Shown here: one piece after another, positions 49,325 through 61,157 of the stretch
How positions within the stretch are numbered: position 1 is the first letter of the stretch
How the letters are laid out: each line of letters starts with the position of its first letter
The notes under the pieces: model-generated
The model's database searches: none
What the model saw: only the letters and a program-made list of their open reading frames with translations
What the model was told of the DNA's origin: nothing
Position numbers and translations under genes: made by a program
Source of the DNA: Sanghuangporus weigelae
Lineage: Eukaryota; Basidiomycota; Agaricomycetes; Hymenochaetales; Hymenochaetaceae
Direction of reading: 5' to 3'
Assembly (NCBI GenBank): GCA_033182465.1
Contig: CP137320.1
Coordinates: forward strand, 2,976,001 to 3,040,000
Length of the DNA stretch: 64,000 bases

Positions 49325-50383
49325 CTTCTATCTGAACGGGAATAATGTCGTCCTTTCTCTTAATGTAGTTCTTTTTAAGGTTCGTTGCAATAGTGGAATT
49401 CGCTCTTACTTTCTCTCTGAACTTCGCCCCTTGAACAGGAACATTACACATGATTACAGTTCGTGCGTCGGTGCATGATGGATGGACAGATTAGAAGATG
49501 TGCCTCTCAGAATCCGTATCGTTAAGAGCTATCTGCGCTCGCTCAGGAGAAAAAGATTTCATCTTACGGTTACCAAAATGATTGCCGAGTACTCGGATTT
49601 CCCACGGAGTATCAAAGTTGGTTTTCATCGCATGGAACCTCATTTGTCCCGATTTCATAAACGGCGTTGCTCAAAGACCTCCTCCTATCTATCCACACGC
49701 GAAACACTTCATGCGAATGACTGTGTTCTGTATGCTATGTAAATGGTCGTCCATCCGCAATTCCACCTCAGTATGCGGAAGAATGCAGCGAACCATCAGG
49801 ATCGAAAGATTTACTCCAGGAAGCGCATGTCAAGCCTCGTGTAGTAGCGCCTGCTCTGCTACCTCATTACCTCATGTGATCTGTTACACATTCCGTTCTC
49901 AAGGTCGCTCACGAGCATCGCTGTATTGCTCTTTTGTCGTCGCAAACAAGCGACAGTATTCCTTCCATTCCCGTAGTACGAATGCTATAACCAGATGCAA
50001 AACAGCTTTGGTGACCACACTCTTTCATCATCTTGATCGATCCAAGTTAGAAATGTCATGCGCTATTCTCAACTATGCAACTATCTCTCTGGTGCTTCGA
50101 TGTCCATCTGTCATTACTCTCTTCAAAAGCTTGTACTTTTAATGTCTTCAGTGCATCTCCAAACTGTCAGAAGACCCTAGATGCGTTTCCGAGGAAGTCA
50201 AGGTGCGACTCAGTCATTCGGGAAGTATGATCGGTTCTAATCAAAGCTACAGCCCGGACTTTAATGAACTTATTCAATCCACTTTAAAGCGACCCTGAAC
50301 GCAGATTATGCGTCGTCCCGTCCCTTCTGCATTTCAAGTGTCACTTCCTCTGGACTCGTCCAAGAACCTAGGCACGGATTAAC
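49325..50383. other. Intergenic in the 7TM array
   Basis: About 1 kb. Open frames at 49482-49742 and 49582-50142 show no motif. No supported gene. Confidence 0.35.
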
Positions 50384-51995
50384 ATGGCGCTCTCTCTCGC
50401 CCCTAGTCAAGTCCCTGTATTCGTGCAGGATTTTACTATTTCGCGTTACTTCCAAGCAGCAGCAATAACGTCCCTGACTTATGATGCTCGTGCGTATCCT
50501 TCCATCCGTATTCAATATGAAGGAATCTGCTGACAATATGCAGTCATTACGATGGATAGGGAGGTGAGTACGACTCTTTTAGGTCAAGAAACACAAACAG
50601 TAACCGCGAGTTCATTAGTCTAAGTACTTCTGGGTAAATGCCAGAGCGATCCCTTGATGAATCAAGAGCCTCACTCAGACTTTCTAAAGAATTCGCCCTT
50701 CAGAACCATATCTTTTGTTTACTTTGCGGTTCGTCACCTGAAAGAACTTGTTGCTCCCTGTACCTGACGAACACCAGAATCGCTACTCTGGCCTTTTCGG
50801 AGAAATCACTAGAGTTATTTGTGCGTATTCCGCCCTTCTAAGACTAAAGCATACGACTGACGTTCAAGTTCGGAAAAGATTATTCCTATGACCTGAGTCC
50901 ATCTGTGTACGTCACTAACGTTTCTTAAGTTTCTTTTCCGGCTAATCCATTACATTCAGGTGTAAGTGATGTGCTACCACCTATTCACAGCAATTTGAGC
51001 TATTCTAGGTAAATTTGCGATGTGGACGAGGGTTGTCTCGAGTAAGTGACCTAAATTACGCAATAAACGCAAGTTGACACAAGCAGATTGGTTTACAATC
51101 GTCTTGATTGATTGTAAGCAGATCCCCATTTCTTTTAAATTTTTGATTCACTCACGCGTTGATGACTTAGACATCCTTATGATTCGAGTTACTGCGCTTT
51201 ACTCTCGAGGTGAGAAGTTCGACATCTCAACGATGATTACTCTGAATTTGAAGTAGCAAGAATCTTGACAACGGTCCTCCAAATATTGCTCGCAATAGAA
51301 GTGGTGATAATGCTGTGGCTCTGCATTCACATCACTCTGATCGAAGGCCGTGAGATCTTTATCAATTATTATGTCGATTTATTGCCTAATGATTATATAG
51401 TCACGACTAAGAACATCGCGGTAGGAATGACCGTGTGCGGCGAATCGCACAATGCGCAAGGATTCGGAATCACGTTCTGGTGAGCTACTAACGCATTACC
51501 GATGTCACATATCTTGAGCGGTGTCCCATGAATTCCAATAGGTCTATTCCTATGGTGTACAGCACGATCCTTTTTTTGTTGGCGCTATACAAAGCAATCG
51601 GATTTTGGATGATAAACCGGAGTTTGGAGAGTCTGACGCTTGTCAAAGTCCTCATTCAAGACCAAATAATTTATTTCGTCCTGTGAGCAATTTCATATAT
51701 GCCGCCCTTATTTTGCTTACATAGTGACATGGACAGCGCAATCGCCTGCAATCTTCTCAATGTCATGGAATTCAAACTGAGAGTTTCGAACGGCCTGCTC
51801 TCAGCCTTGCTTGACACCCTCGGAAGTCCTGCCTTCCTTTGCATCTTCGGGAGTCGTATGCTTTTCAATCTAAAGGAAGCGGCAGAGAAAGGGGTCAAAG
51901 GAGACACAACCCTCAAAACAGAGACTCGCATGTCTAGTGTGCATTTCGCTCAGGATGGTCATCGTCTCGTAGAGGAAGAGAGTGGCTTTGATTAG
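50384..51995 (+). CDS. DUF6533-type 7TM protein, copy 2
   Basis: About twelve exons, 311 residues, all in frame. It begins MALSLAPSQVPVFVQDF, then ISRYFQAAAITSLTYDALIT with MDRE as in DUF6533 N-termini. Later helices read FRTISFVYFANRYSGLFGEI, WFTIVLIDYILMIRV, LTTVLQILLAIEVVIMLWLC, SIPMVYSTILFLLALYKAI and IIYFVLDMDSAIACNLLN. The C-terminal tail is polar (KEAAEKGVKGDTTLKTETR). Between DLSPSV and CKFAMWTRV, frame is kept only by a 2-nt exon (GT, 50960-50961) flanked by normal 53- and 47-nt introns. Such proteins are numerous in Agaricomycetes and receptor-like in shape, but their ligand and role are unknown. Confidence 0.8.
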
Positions 51996-53322
51996 TCGTG
52001 CTTCCCGCTGTTCCGGTATCCCTTATTTATTTCCTTTGGGTGAAAGTGTGAATCGAGAGTATCTGTGATCCATAATCCTTTGTAGAGTCGTACTTGTATA
52101 GAAATTATACTATTGGTGATCGAATGATCACGTATATCTTTCCGGAGCGGACATGGGCTCAACAACGCCGAGATAGGGAAATTGATGCCAATACAGTTTG
52201 CCCTCCGCGTTTCAGATAATCGGGGTGCCCTAACAATAGTCTCTCAAAAGGTAACGGTTTCATCTCTCCAGACTTTCTTGTCTACTTAGATGGATGGCGG
52301 ACACATCCGGCGTCTCGATAGAATTTTTCGAAACTGGAACGCGAACAAGTTCTCTCCGAACCTGACGTCTCCCTGAATATGATTTAGAAGCGGTACATGC
52401 TGAACCTTGACCATTTAGTACATCTTGTATCCCTCCCTCATCGAAACGGTCTTTTCTTCGTCATGGTTTCGAAATTACTGCTCCGTACCTTTTCAAGACC
52501 AGATAAACATTCGCATTGAAGCGCAGAAGAACCGTCTCATAGGTAGAGTTACTTTAAAAGACCGTGGTCTATAGGCTCAGTGTTTTCGAGCAGAAGCTGA
52601 GCTCTCTGTTCTTATTTTGCTATCGTATAGGCGCCGGCGGCGCTTTGAAGCAACTAGTCTTCCATTTTGTTTCCTTCTCAGCAGGCTTCGTCTACTTCTC
52701 GCCTCACTTCTCACAGCCAGGAAAACGGTAAGCGGCTATCCATTCATGGTTTCATCTCTTCTGTGACAGGATCTGATGAAAATCTTTTGATATTTAGCTC
52801 ACGTGATTCTAGCTCTGATAAGTTTTCGTCGCGAAGTTTCTACTTCTCTACATCTACAGTCTTTGAGGTCTGAAAGTATCATGCCATCATTTATTCTATA
52901 GTGAGGATCTGTGATTGACGCTGTCCAGAAGCTCTTTAGGTTGCTTGAAGGGAGATCCAAGCATCGTCCTGCGTAGCTCCATCTGCATTCCCGTAGATGA
53001 ACTAATTCCGAGCGTCAAAATGCGAGGCGCTGACTGAATTCTGTCCAGAAGCTCTTTAGGTTGCTTGAAGGGAGATCCAAGCATCGTCCTGCGTAGCTCC
53101 ATCTGCATTCCCGTAGATGAACTAATTCCGAGCGTCAAAATGCGAGGCGCTGACTGAATTCTGAAAGCGGATCGTCTTTGATTTCTGCTACTATCAACCT
53201 TGAAAACTTTCGTGCCCAACTAGTTTAAATTCGACCTGGCGAAGTGACCTTCTCTGTGATCCTACATTCATATCTCCTTCATTTCATCCCCTGAAAGACA
53301 AACATCCTCGCTTCTTTGCACA
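51996..53322. other. Intergenic with a 120-bp perfect tandem repeat
   Basis: About 1.3 kb between array copies 2 and 3. Apart from the repeat at 52921-53160 I see no supported gene. Confidence 0.4.
52921..53160. repeat. Perfect 120-bp direct tandem duplication
   Basis: Two adjacent 120-bp units (52921-53040 and 53041-53160) are identical base for base. The minus strand is open through both units and beyond (52896-53219), with a repeating peptide that includes GSPFKQPKELLD. It is either a very recent duplication or an assembly effect. Confidence 0.95.
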
Positions 53323-54914
53323 ATGGCACTCAGCATTGCCCCTAGTATGGTTCCTGTATTCGTCCAAGACTTTACAATTTCGCGATATTTCCAGGCGGCA
53401 ACTATGGCATCTCTTACTTATGACTCTGGTGCGCTTCCTTCGTCATCATAATTGCTCTGAGAGGTTCTTACGAGGTGCAGCTATCACTATGGATAGAGAG
53501 GTTAATTATGAATTATCTGGAATTTGATAAAGAGACTAACTCTGTTGCATCAGATCACGTACTTCTGGGTAACCTCCATAGCAACGCCTAAAGAAAACCT
53601 GACAAGCTCATCGGACACCATTGCAGAAACTTCCATTTACGTCCATCTCTTTCGTTTATTTTGCAGTACGCCTTTTTCAATTACTTTACAGTTTCTTTGA
53701 CAACTATGTTATAATTTCAACAGAACCGTTATTCGGGTATTTTTGGTGAGATCTCTAGGGTTATTTGTGAGCACGATCTTCTCGAATGTTTCATCTTCCT
53801 TCATCTCATATCGGGCTAGATTACTCCTATCGACTGAGTCCATCTGTGTACGTTGATAAATCCCTCAGTCTATTTTTAGCTGATGCATGAAACTCAGATG
53901 TAAGTCAACGATTTGGACCTTTGTTCAGGGTCAGGGAGCTTGAAATACTGCAGGCAAGTTTGCTATGTGGACTAGGGTCATCTCCGGTGAGTGATAATAT
54001 GTTTCAGCGGGACGACCGCTGAAATTTGCGCAGATTGGTTTACAATTGTCTTGATCGATTGTAACTCTTTATATGCTACTCGCTTAGTCAATACCAGTCT
54101 GAGAGATTGTTCAAACAGACATCCTCATGATCCGTATCCTCGCGTTGTATTCCAGGGGTAAATATATAATTCTAGAGACAGACCGTCGGCTAACTTGAAG
54201 TAGAAAAAGTCTTATCATGGACTCTACAAGTCTTACTTGCGCTAGAGGCGATAGCGATGCTTTGGCTTGTCATTCAGATCACTGTTGTCGAGGGCCGTAC
54301 GTGACCGTTCGCTCACTCTATTGACACACCTTCTGATTATGAATAGTTACGACGAAGACGCTCCCAGGAGGAATCACTGTCTGTGGAGAAACGCACAATG
54401 CTCAGGAACTTGGAATGGCATTTTGGTAAGTCTATTGATCCTGGTATATATCGGTAAAGATATAAACCATCATTTTTTGGCAGGTCGATTCCGATGGTCT
54501 ACAGCGCTATTCTGTTCGCATTGGCGCTGTACAAGGCAATTGAATTCTGGCTGATAAATCGTGGCTTTGAGGGCCTGACTCTGGTTAGGGTCCTAATCGA
54601 GGACCAGGCCATTTATTTCGTGCTGTGAGCAATATCGTATTTCGGTATATTGTTGACTAGTCTCAGACGAGCAACTTTGTAGTGCAATAGTTTGCAATCT
54701 TTTGAACGTTATGGAGTTCAAGCTAAGAGTATCAAATGGCCTCGTCTCGGCTCTACTTGACACTCTCGGGAGTCCAGCATTTCTCTGCATTTTTGGAAGT
54801 CGGATGCTGTTTAACCTGAAAGAAGCAGGAGAGAAGGGAAGCAACGATGGGACGACACTTAGAACGGATACTCGCATGTCCAGCGTGCACTTTGCTTCGT
54901 TCTATCGTGGATGA
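53323..54914 (+). CDS. DUF6533-type 7TM protein, copy 3
   Basis: Same exon plan as copy 2 and in frame throughout, about 300 residues. It begins MALSIAPSMVPVFVQDF. Helices include PFTSISFVYFANRYSGIFGE, WFTIVLID, LSWTLQVLLALEAIAMLWLV, SIPMVYSAILFALALYKAI and NLLNVMEFKLRVSNGLVSAL. The 2-nt exon is AT (53898-53899), with ACTCAG before it and GTAAGT after it and introns of 50 and 54 nt. The tail ends SSVHFASFYRG, shorter than copy 2. The high similarity to copy 2 indicates a recent tandem duplication. Confidence 0.8.
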
Positions 54915-55318
54915 GCAGAAAGTATTTTGGTGAAGATATTTCTTTATGACAATCGCGAAGAGACTTTTTAGCGCGCGGTTCTGGTAGCTATATCTCAGGT
55001 ACATCAGAGCGGTTTGTTTTTGTTTTTATGAAAATTTGGTTACCCGCGCGTGAGAAGAAGGATACAGACAATGATGATGTGCTTCCGAAGCATACCCGAG
55101 CTTGACCGAAGCGGCCGAAATGCCAAGCAAAAGTTGCTCAGGCGTCCCATGTAGCCGAGTTGAGCTTACGATACACCGTAGAGACAGAGACGATATCGAT
55201 GAGCATCCGAGACGAGCAGTCCGGGTACCTAGATCATGATTTGTGTATTTGACAGCGCGAAGTTGAGCAAGCCGCTAGGGAAGCAACTAAATTCAAATCC
55301 GCATCGCCATTACATGTA

Positions 55319-55733
55319 GAGGTCTTTTGCTATCAAACGGTGACGGATTTTCAAACGGTACCCCATATTCAGCCGAGGCAAAACCTTGTTTGTAATCAAG
55401 CGTCTGCGAGCCGAAGGGTTCTGCCACAGAGGTCACATTGCCTAGTTTTGGGAATGCCGATCAACTGAGTAGGAGATGAGAATAATCTGACAAAATTTAT
55501 GCTATTCACATCAAGTATGCATTCTTATACTATAAATTTCTGTGAACCAGAGCTTGAATCAGAAAAAGGATTTTATTTTGACTTGAAGGTTGTGGAGACA
55601 AGAGACTTGCCAATCAGGTCAGAACCGCGTTACGTATCGGCAAGATGTCGCTTAAATCTTCGTCATGATCTCTCACGTTCAAACGGTGGGCCCCAGAATT
55701 TCAAACGGATACCGTTTGATAGCAAAAGACCTC
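55319..55733. mobile_element. MITE-like element with TA flanks (Tc1/mariner type suspected)
   Basis: Terminal inverted repeats of 23 bp (starting GAGGTCTTTTGCTATCAAAC) are perfect at 55319-55341 and 55711-55733. Both outer ends are flanked by TA, the target-site duplication typical of Tc1/mariner elements. The 415-bp body has no transposase and repeats the motif CAAACGGT near each end, so it would be non-autonomous. Confidence 0.65.
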
Positions 55734-56350
55734 TATTCGCGTTTGGCCAACGAGATACGTAACACTCTTGCTGGTGGAGGAAATGGTGTACTATTTTCGA
55801 CACGATCGCGTCGCGAAGAGGAGTGATGGTAACCTGAGTAAGTGAGAACTGTGAGATGAAGGCGCTGTCGGATACCGCACATGACCAGATCACGTGCGTA
55901 AACTTGTCCCAGGCTTGGGGGATATTTTACCATACCAAATTTTCTTCCGCGACTCGTCTGCGGAATCAATTACGAATGTACGGCATCCCTACAGGCGACG
56001 TCCTTTGGTGCCTTTACAATGACACGGAAGGCCGTGAATCAACGCAAAAAATACGCTTGGCGCTGGAAACCTGTGGCTTATCATCCCTCCGAATTGAACG
56101 CATTTGTAAAGAAAAAAGCTATGCAGTTCTGAAAATAGCTCGTATTCTTATCATAGAGCGGCGGACCCTGTCGCGTGCTTCCTGCTCTGCCGATGGGTCC
56201 AATTTTGATGGCCCTACCACGCAGTCTCTCTGAAGCCGATGCGGTTTGTATATAAGAAAGACTCCTAGCTCATGCTTCTCCTGGAGCTTTTCCCTTCATC
56301 TCTTCACGTCTTTCCTCCCACGCACGAGATAGAGTCGTCCACGGTCCATC
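55734..56350. promoter_or_regulatory. Upstream region of the amino acid permease
   Basis: An open frame at 55856-56233 has no motif and is probably chance. The core promoter of the permease lies at the 3' end of this interval. Confidence 0.4.
56249..56256 (+). promoter_or_regulatory. TATA box of the amino acid permease
   Basis: TATATAAG about 95 bp upstream of ATG 56351, with a CT-rich stretch between. Confidence 0.55.
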
Positions 56351-58574
56351 ATGGAGTTCAACGAAAAGGACTCGGGGTCTGCAAGTGACAAAAACTCGCT
56401 CGAGAAAGGCATTCGCGGCGATGCCACCGTACAGGCTGCCGGTAAAAATTCACTCATGCGAGAAATATCGGAAGGGGTTGTGCTAAATCAATCTTCACTT
56501 TTCCTTCTTCCAGTCGTCGAAAATGCGAGCTTCCACTTTGACGCAGCTGATCTCGACCGCGTCCAGCGTCGACTCAAGCAGCGCCATGTCCAGATGTAAG
56601 TTCCCGTCCCATTTCAAACAAGCCTCGACTCCAATACTGATTCATATCTCTTGCAGGATTGCTGTGAGTACTAGTAACACCGGGCGCCGCAGTCATATGG
56701 CATATGCTCCCTATCATGAAACTCAGATATATTGATGCTATTTTTACCCGATCAACAGATTGCCGGTACTCTGGGAACAGGTCTCTTTTTGGGTTCAGGG
56801 AAGGCTCTGCAGGGAGCAGGTCCGCTAGGTTCACTCTTGGCCTATGCGTTCCTTGGTTCAATAGCATACGCGTAAGTGTGCTTCTCTCTTTGGGTTTTCA
56901 TAATGCTTCTAATGACATCAAATAAAGTTCATTATGCTCCATTGGAGAGATGGCGGCTCATGCTCCAATTTCTGGTACTTACCCACACTATGCCGCCCGT
57001 TGGGTCGACCCTGCACTCGGTTTCGCCGTAGGGTGGAATAGCTTTTACGTGCGTATTTTGGACTGATGGCCACTTAACGATGCTGACCCTTGAGACAGTC
57101 AGGAGCAATAACGGTACCTAGCGAAATCACCGCCGCACAGATCCTCCTGACATTCTGGGATGACAAGGTATATTGTATCCTGTGACTTCTTCGGATCCCT
57201 AGTTGACGGTTTCGTACCATGTTGTCAGGAAAGCCATACTCCGATTTACACCGCAGTCATTTGTATCGGCGTCTGTATGATCAACATCTTTGGCGTACGA
57301 TGGTTTGGCGAATCCGAATTTTGCTTTTCCATCATCAAAAGTGAGTTTTCAGTCTTCCGGAAACGCTCCTAGCGCTTATGTGGTGCTCGAAACCAGTTCT
57401 CTTGATAACGGGTCTCATTATTACTGGATTGATCGTCGACCTTGGTGGAGGCCCGGATCATGAGCGCATCGGCTTCCGGTACTGGAAAAGCCCGGGTGCT
57501 ATGGCGCGATCTGACCTCGTGTCGAGCGACAAAGTCGACCTCGGGCGATTCCTTGGTCTTCTGTCCGTTCTCATTCAGGCCGCTTTCTCCTTACAAGGTA
57601 TGGAGCTCGTTGCCGTCGCGGCGTCGGAGACGGAGAGCCCGAGGCGGAATATCGGCAAGGCCGTCCGACGAGTGTTCTATCGTATCCTCGTCTTTTACAT
57701 CCTCGGTATCTTCATCACGGGCTTGCTCGTCCCGTTCGACGATCCGAATTTGCTCTCGAACACTGGAAATGCTGCACAATCGCCGTATGTTATTGCCTTC
57801 ACGCGCGCTGGGATCAAGGTCCTTCCGTCGATCATCAATGCTGGCATCTTCACGAGCGCTTTCTCTGCAGGCAATTCCTTCCTTTTCTCATCCTCTCGTA
57901 TCCTCTACGGTCTATCCATTCGAGGTCAAGCGCCGAGGATCTTCGCATATTGTACCAAGGCTGGTCTTCCTATCGTCGCTGTTGCTTTCACGAGTTGCTT
58001 TGCCTTTTTGTCCTTCATGAATACGTCCAACTCTTCGGAACAAGTGTTCACGTATGTTACCGTGAACTCGATTTTATGCGGAGTATCTAACTTTTCTCCT
58101 CAGGTGGTTTGTCAATCTGACGACTGTTGCCGGCCTCTTTACGTGGTTCACGATCAACGTGACTTTCCTCTTCTTCTGTGAGCCTCATTACTTTATTTGA
58201 TATCCCCGGTCATCTAATCTCACAATGCAGATCGCGGAAAGAAAGCCCAAGGATTTGATCGCACAAAGAGCGCGTACTACAGCTCTCTCCAGCCGTATCT
58301 GTCAATATGGGGCGCCTTCTGGTGTGTTGTCATCATCCTCATCAACGGGTTCGCCGTCTTCTTCGACTTCAACGCCTCAGACTTCCTCGTCGCGTACATC
58401 AACATCCCGATCTTCATCGGTCTGTACATCTTTTGGAAGATCTTCCGACGTACGTCGATCTGGAAGCCGCATGATATGGACTTTATCACTGGGATCCCGA
58501 CTGTGGAGGAGACGGAAATTCCTGAAGAGCCGCCAAGGACGGTTTGGCAGAAGATCGCTGCTGTACTCTTCTGA
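56351..58574 (+). CDS. Amino acid permease (fungal AAT/YAT family, APC superfamily)
   Basis: Multi-exon, about 570 residues and 12 membrane helices. The cytosolic N-terminus (MEFNEKDSGSASDKNSLEKG) leads to LKQRHVQMIAIAGTLGTGLF, the first-helix signature of the family. Later come SIGEMAAHAPISGTYPHYAA, GWNSFYSGAITVPSEITAA, FGVRWFGESEF, VAASETESPRRNIGKAVRR and SAGNSFLFSSSRILYGLS. The C-terminal tail ends KIAAVLF. ETESPRRNI is a conserved loop of this family. It would import amino acids across the plasma membrane with protons; specificity cannot be read from sequence. Fungal YATs are usually controlled by nitrogen supply and ubiquitin-driven endocytosis. Confidence 0.93.
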
Positions 58575-58907
58575 GTATTGTGTCTTTATCTCACTTCACC
58601 TTTTTTCTTACCGCTCATCATGCTTTGTGTTTATTATTCTAAGGATGATGTTGAGATGTTATTTGCCGATGTAATGATTGTTATTCAACGATCTGATGAT
58701 TGTATTGTATTATTCTCTTTTCAATAAAAGAACCCATATATAAACCAGGGTAACTCATAAAACAAATCTAATATATTTCTTTCAAACCTTGCCCACGTAT
58801 TCTGCGCAGACCACAGTAGCGGATACCTGAAAGATTATTCTTCTTTGGCAAAAATAACTTATTACAGGGGGACAGACAAATGACGCGCTACACGTGTCGA
58901 ATTCTGC
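58575..58907. other. Convergent intergenic
   Basis: 3' flanks of the permease (+) and the NmrA-like gene (-). AATAAA-like sites are present near 58722. No gene seen. Confidence 0.4.
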
Positions 58908-60371
58908 TTACAGCGCAGCAGCGAGGATCTCATCCACGTGCTCTTGCACCCACTTCAGCATCGTCAACCGATTTGGGAGGATGGCCTGCTCGACCTGTTC
59001 GGAGTACGCGGAATCAGCTCCTGTCCTTGAAGAAGCAGGGTCCATATTTCGCATCTTCCCTCCTGCACGGTAGAACCCAGCTAGTTGGAGAAACAAGCGT
59101 GTCAGTGCGGGACATTATGGCAGGACGTGTGCTTAGATCAACCCACTCATGCTGACATCGATGTCGAATCGCGAGGCATCAAAATGTCAGCATCTTCTTT
59201 CCATTTTCGGAGCTATTACATCCACGCACTTTGTCCATAGTTCCTCGGCACCAGGCCAGAGCGTCCTAGATCCATCAAACGTTTCTTCGTCGACTTCCTT
59301 TAGTTCTACCTCGGCCTTCCCGCCGAGTGTTTCGTTGAGCGCGTTGACGAACTCATGAGGTGTAAAGACGTCCGGAGGGATGTATAGATTCTTATCTATA
59401 ATTCCATAAAAAAGAAAGTAATCAGTCAGGCTATTGGAAAGAAGAAAGAAGGGGAACGGGAAATACCAATCCACTTCTTGGGATCTTTGAACGCCTCGAG
59501 GACATAAGCTCCTGTCTCTGTCACCGAGAACCCTCCGAGCGGTCCATCAGAAAGCAGCAGCGGCCAATGTGCGATATACTTCCCAGGCTGGGACTCAGAT
59601 GCCTTCGTTAGTTTGGCAAAGTCGAAGAGAATGAAGTTTTCGAAGTAAAACGTGGAATATAACCTAAAATCGCGAGACAGTTCAGGTGCCACTTTAGAAG
59701 GACGAGATCTTTGATTGATATCAGGTGACTCACGAGGTACGTGGAAGGCCACTTGATATGAGGTAATCGTCGACTCGTGCTTTTGACGCCCAATGCTTGA
59801 CATCAAGGTCCTTTGGAGGTGCACTGACAGTGCTACAGAACAGTTAGACGTCCGTAATAAGCTCAAGTCAAGACCACAAGGAAGAAAATATGATACTTAC
59901 GACCACAGAAAGTGTTGAATGTTATTCGCCTTGGCAGCATCTACGAGCGCCTTTCCGTGTCGAGTTTCCTTTTCGCCGTCCATGCTCTCCCAGACTGCGA
60001 CGGAAGAAAACATGTAAATCACGGGCTAACGAATATAATATAGAGGAAGAATGATACCTACAGTTAGTAACACCGAAAACACCATATGCTCCTTGAAGTG
60101 CCGAATTGAGGCTAGAAGGGTCCTCGAAGTCGGCAAACACAACTTCGACACCCTTTCCTTGCAGCTCTGGTGGGGCGGGGGTAAGCTGTACGGGTAAAGT
60201 GAAGGAAATATCTTCGACCGGACACTCACCTTTAGCTCTTGCAGAGGAAGGCTTTCGAGTCAATGCTCTAACGCGGAATGTACCATCCTCGAGGAGGTAA
60301 CGAATGACACTACCGCCCTGAAAGCCGGTCGCACCAGTCACAGCGATGAGTCGTTTCTCGACGAGAACCAT
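58908..60371 (-). CDS. NmrA-like NAD(P)-binding protein
   Basis: Minus strand, about seven exons. The start MVLVEKRLIAVTGATGFQGG carries the GxxGxxG dinucleotide-binding motif. Then come RYLLEDGTFRVRALTRKPSS, VEVVFADFEDPSSLNSALQG, YGVFGVTN, ALVDAAKANNIQHFLWS, YSTFYFENFILFDF and GAYVLEAFKDPKKWI. The last exon ends VDEILAAAL at 58908. The family lacks a full SDR catalytic triad and usually senses NADP or acts as a reductase-like regulator; NmrA itself restrains the GATA factor AreA in nitrogen control. It lies next to, and converges on, the amino acid permease, which is suggestive but proves no link. An upstream in-frame ATG at 60425 would add 18 residues. Confidence 0.85.
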
Positions 60372-61157
60372 ACTTGAGGAGAGACTAGCAAAGACACCGG
60401 GGATTTCTCCATACTTTAGGTCCACGCCTTTTAAAACTCTTGAACAAGACCCATAAGCAATGAGGCAAAATATCAGAGTGCAAGGATTGAGGACGTAGTC
60501 CCTTCCTTGATCAGCAGTGCCAATGACATGTGTAGAACTCGGGCCTGACCCACATGGCTCGTAAGTGAACAGACAGCATCAGCAAGAATAGCGCTGACAG
60601 CAAAGTTAACTGTGTCGTGACCGGATAGAATTCAGAGAAGAAAAGTCGCTTCAGTTTACTGGTTTGATAGAAGTCATCCGTTGGTCGCATTTCAAGTCAA
60701 ATTCAATCATGGACTCGGTAACTTCCCGCATACCAAGTCTTTCAAATGTTTAGCAAATGAGTACTGAAGATTCACGGCGAGTTGATAGAGTTGCTTACTG
60801 GCAGTATAAGCAACCTTCTGGAACTTGTCGAGTCTCTTGGGATTGCTGAGTGGTCCCGAGAACTGGGAGTATGTCCAATGAGACAATTCAAGGCGAGAGT
60901 TATGATTGATATTGGACCAAGATAGCTCATAACACTGCAAGAAAGAAGCTCGCCGTACGGTTTGAGGCCATCACGTGCCCTAATGACACGCCACATCACT
61001 GAAGGAAGTGCATTGCTACGCAAAATGAAGAATATACGGTAAGGAGAAAATTATACATCGAAGAAACAGACTATCCTTCGCAAAACGGAAAAACTGTTAC
61101 CAGCACCTAGTCTCCTCATGGCCGCAAAAAAGGAAAACGGATGCAACCGAATGCCCA
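60372..61157. other. Intergenic
   Basis: About 0.8 kb. Minus-strand open frames at 60707-60940 and 60772-61023 have no motif. No supported gene. Confidence 0.4.

Noticed and set aside
55856-56233. 125-codon plus-strand open frame before the permease
   Set aside because: No recognisable domain and it ends in the core promoter region; probably chance.
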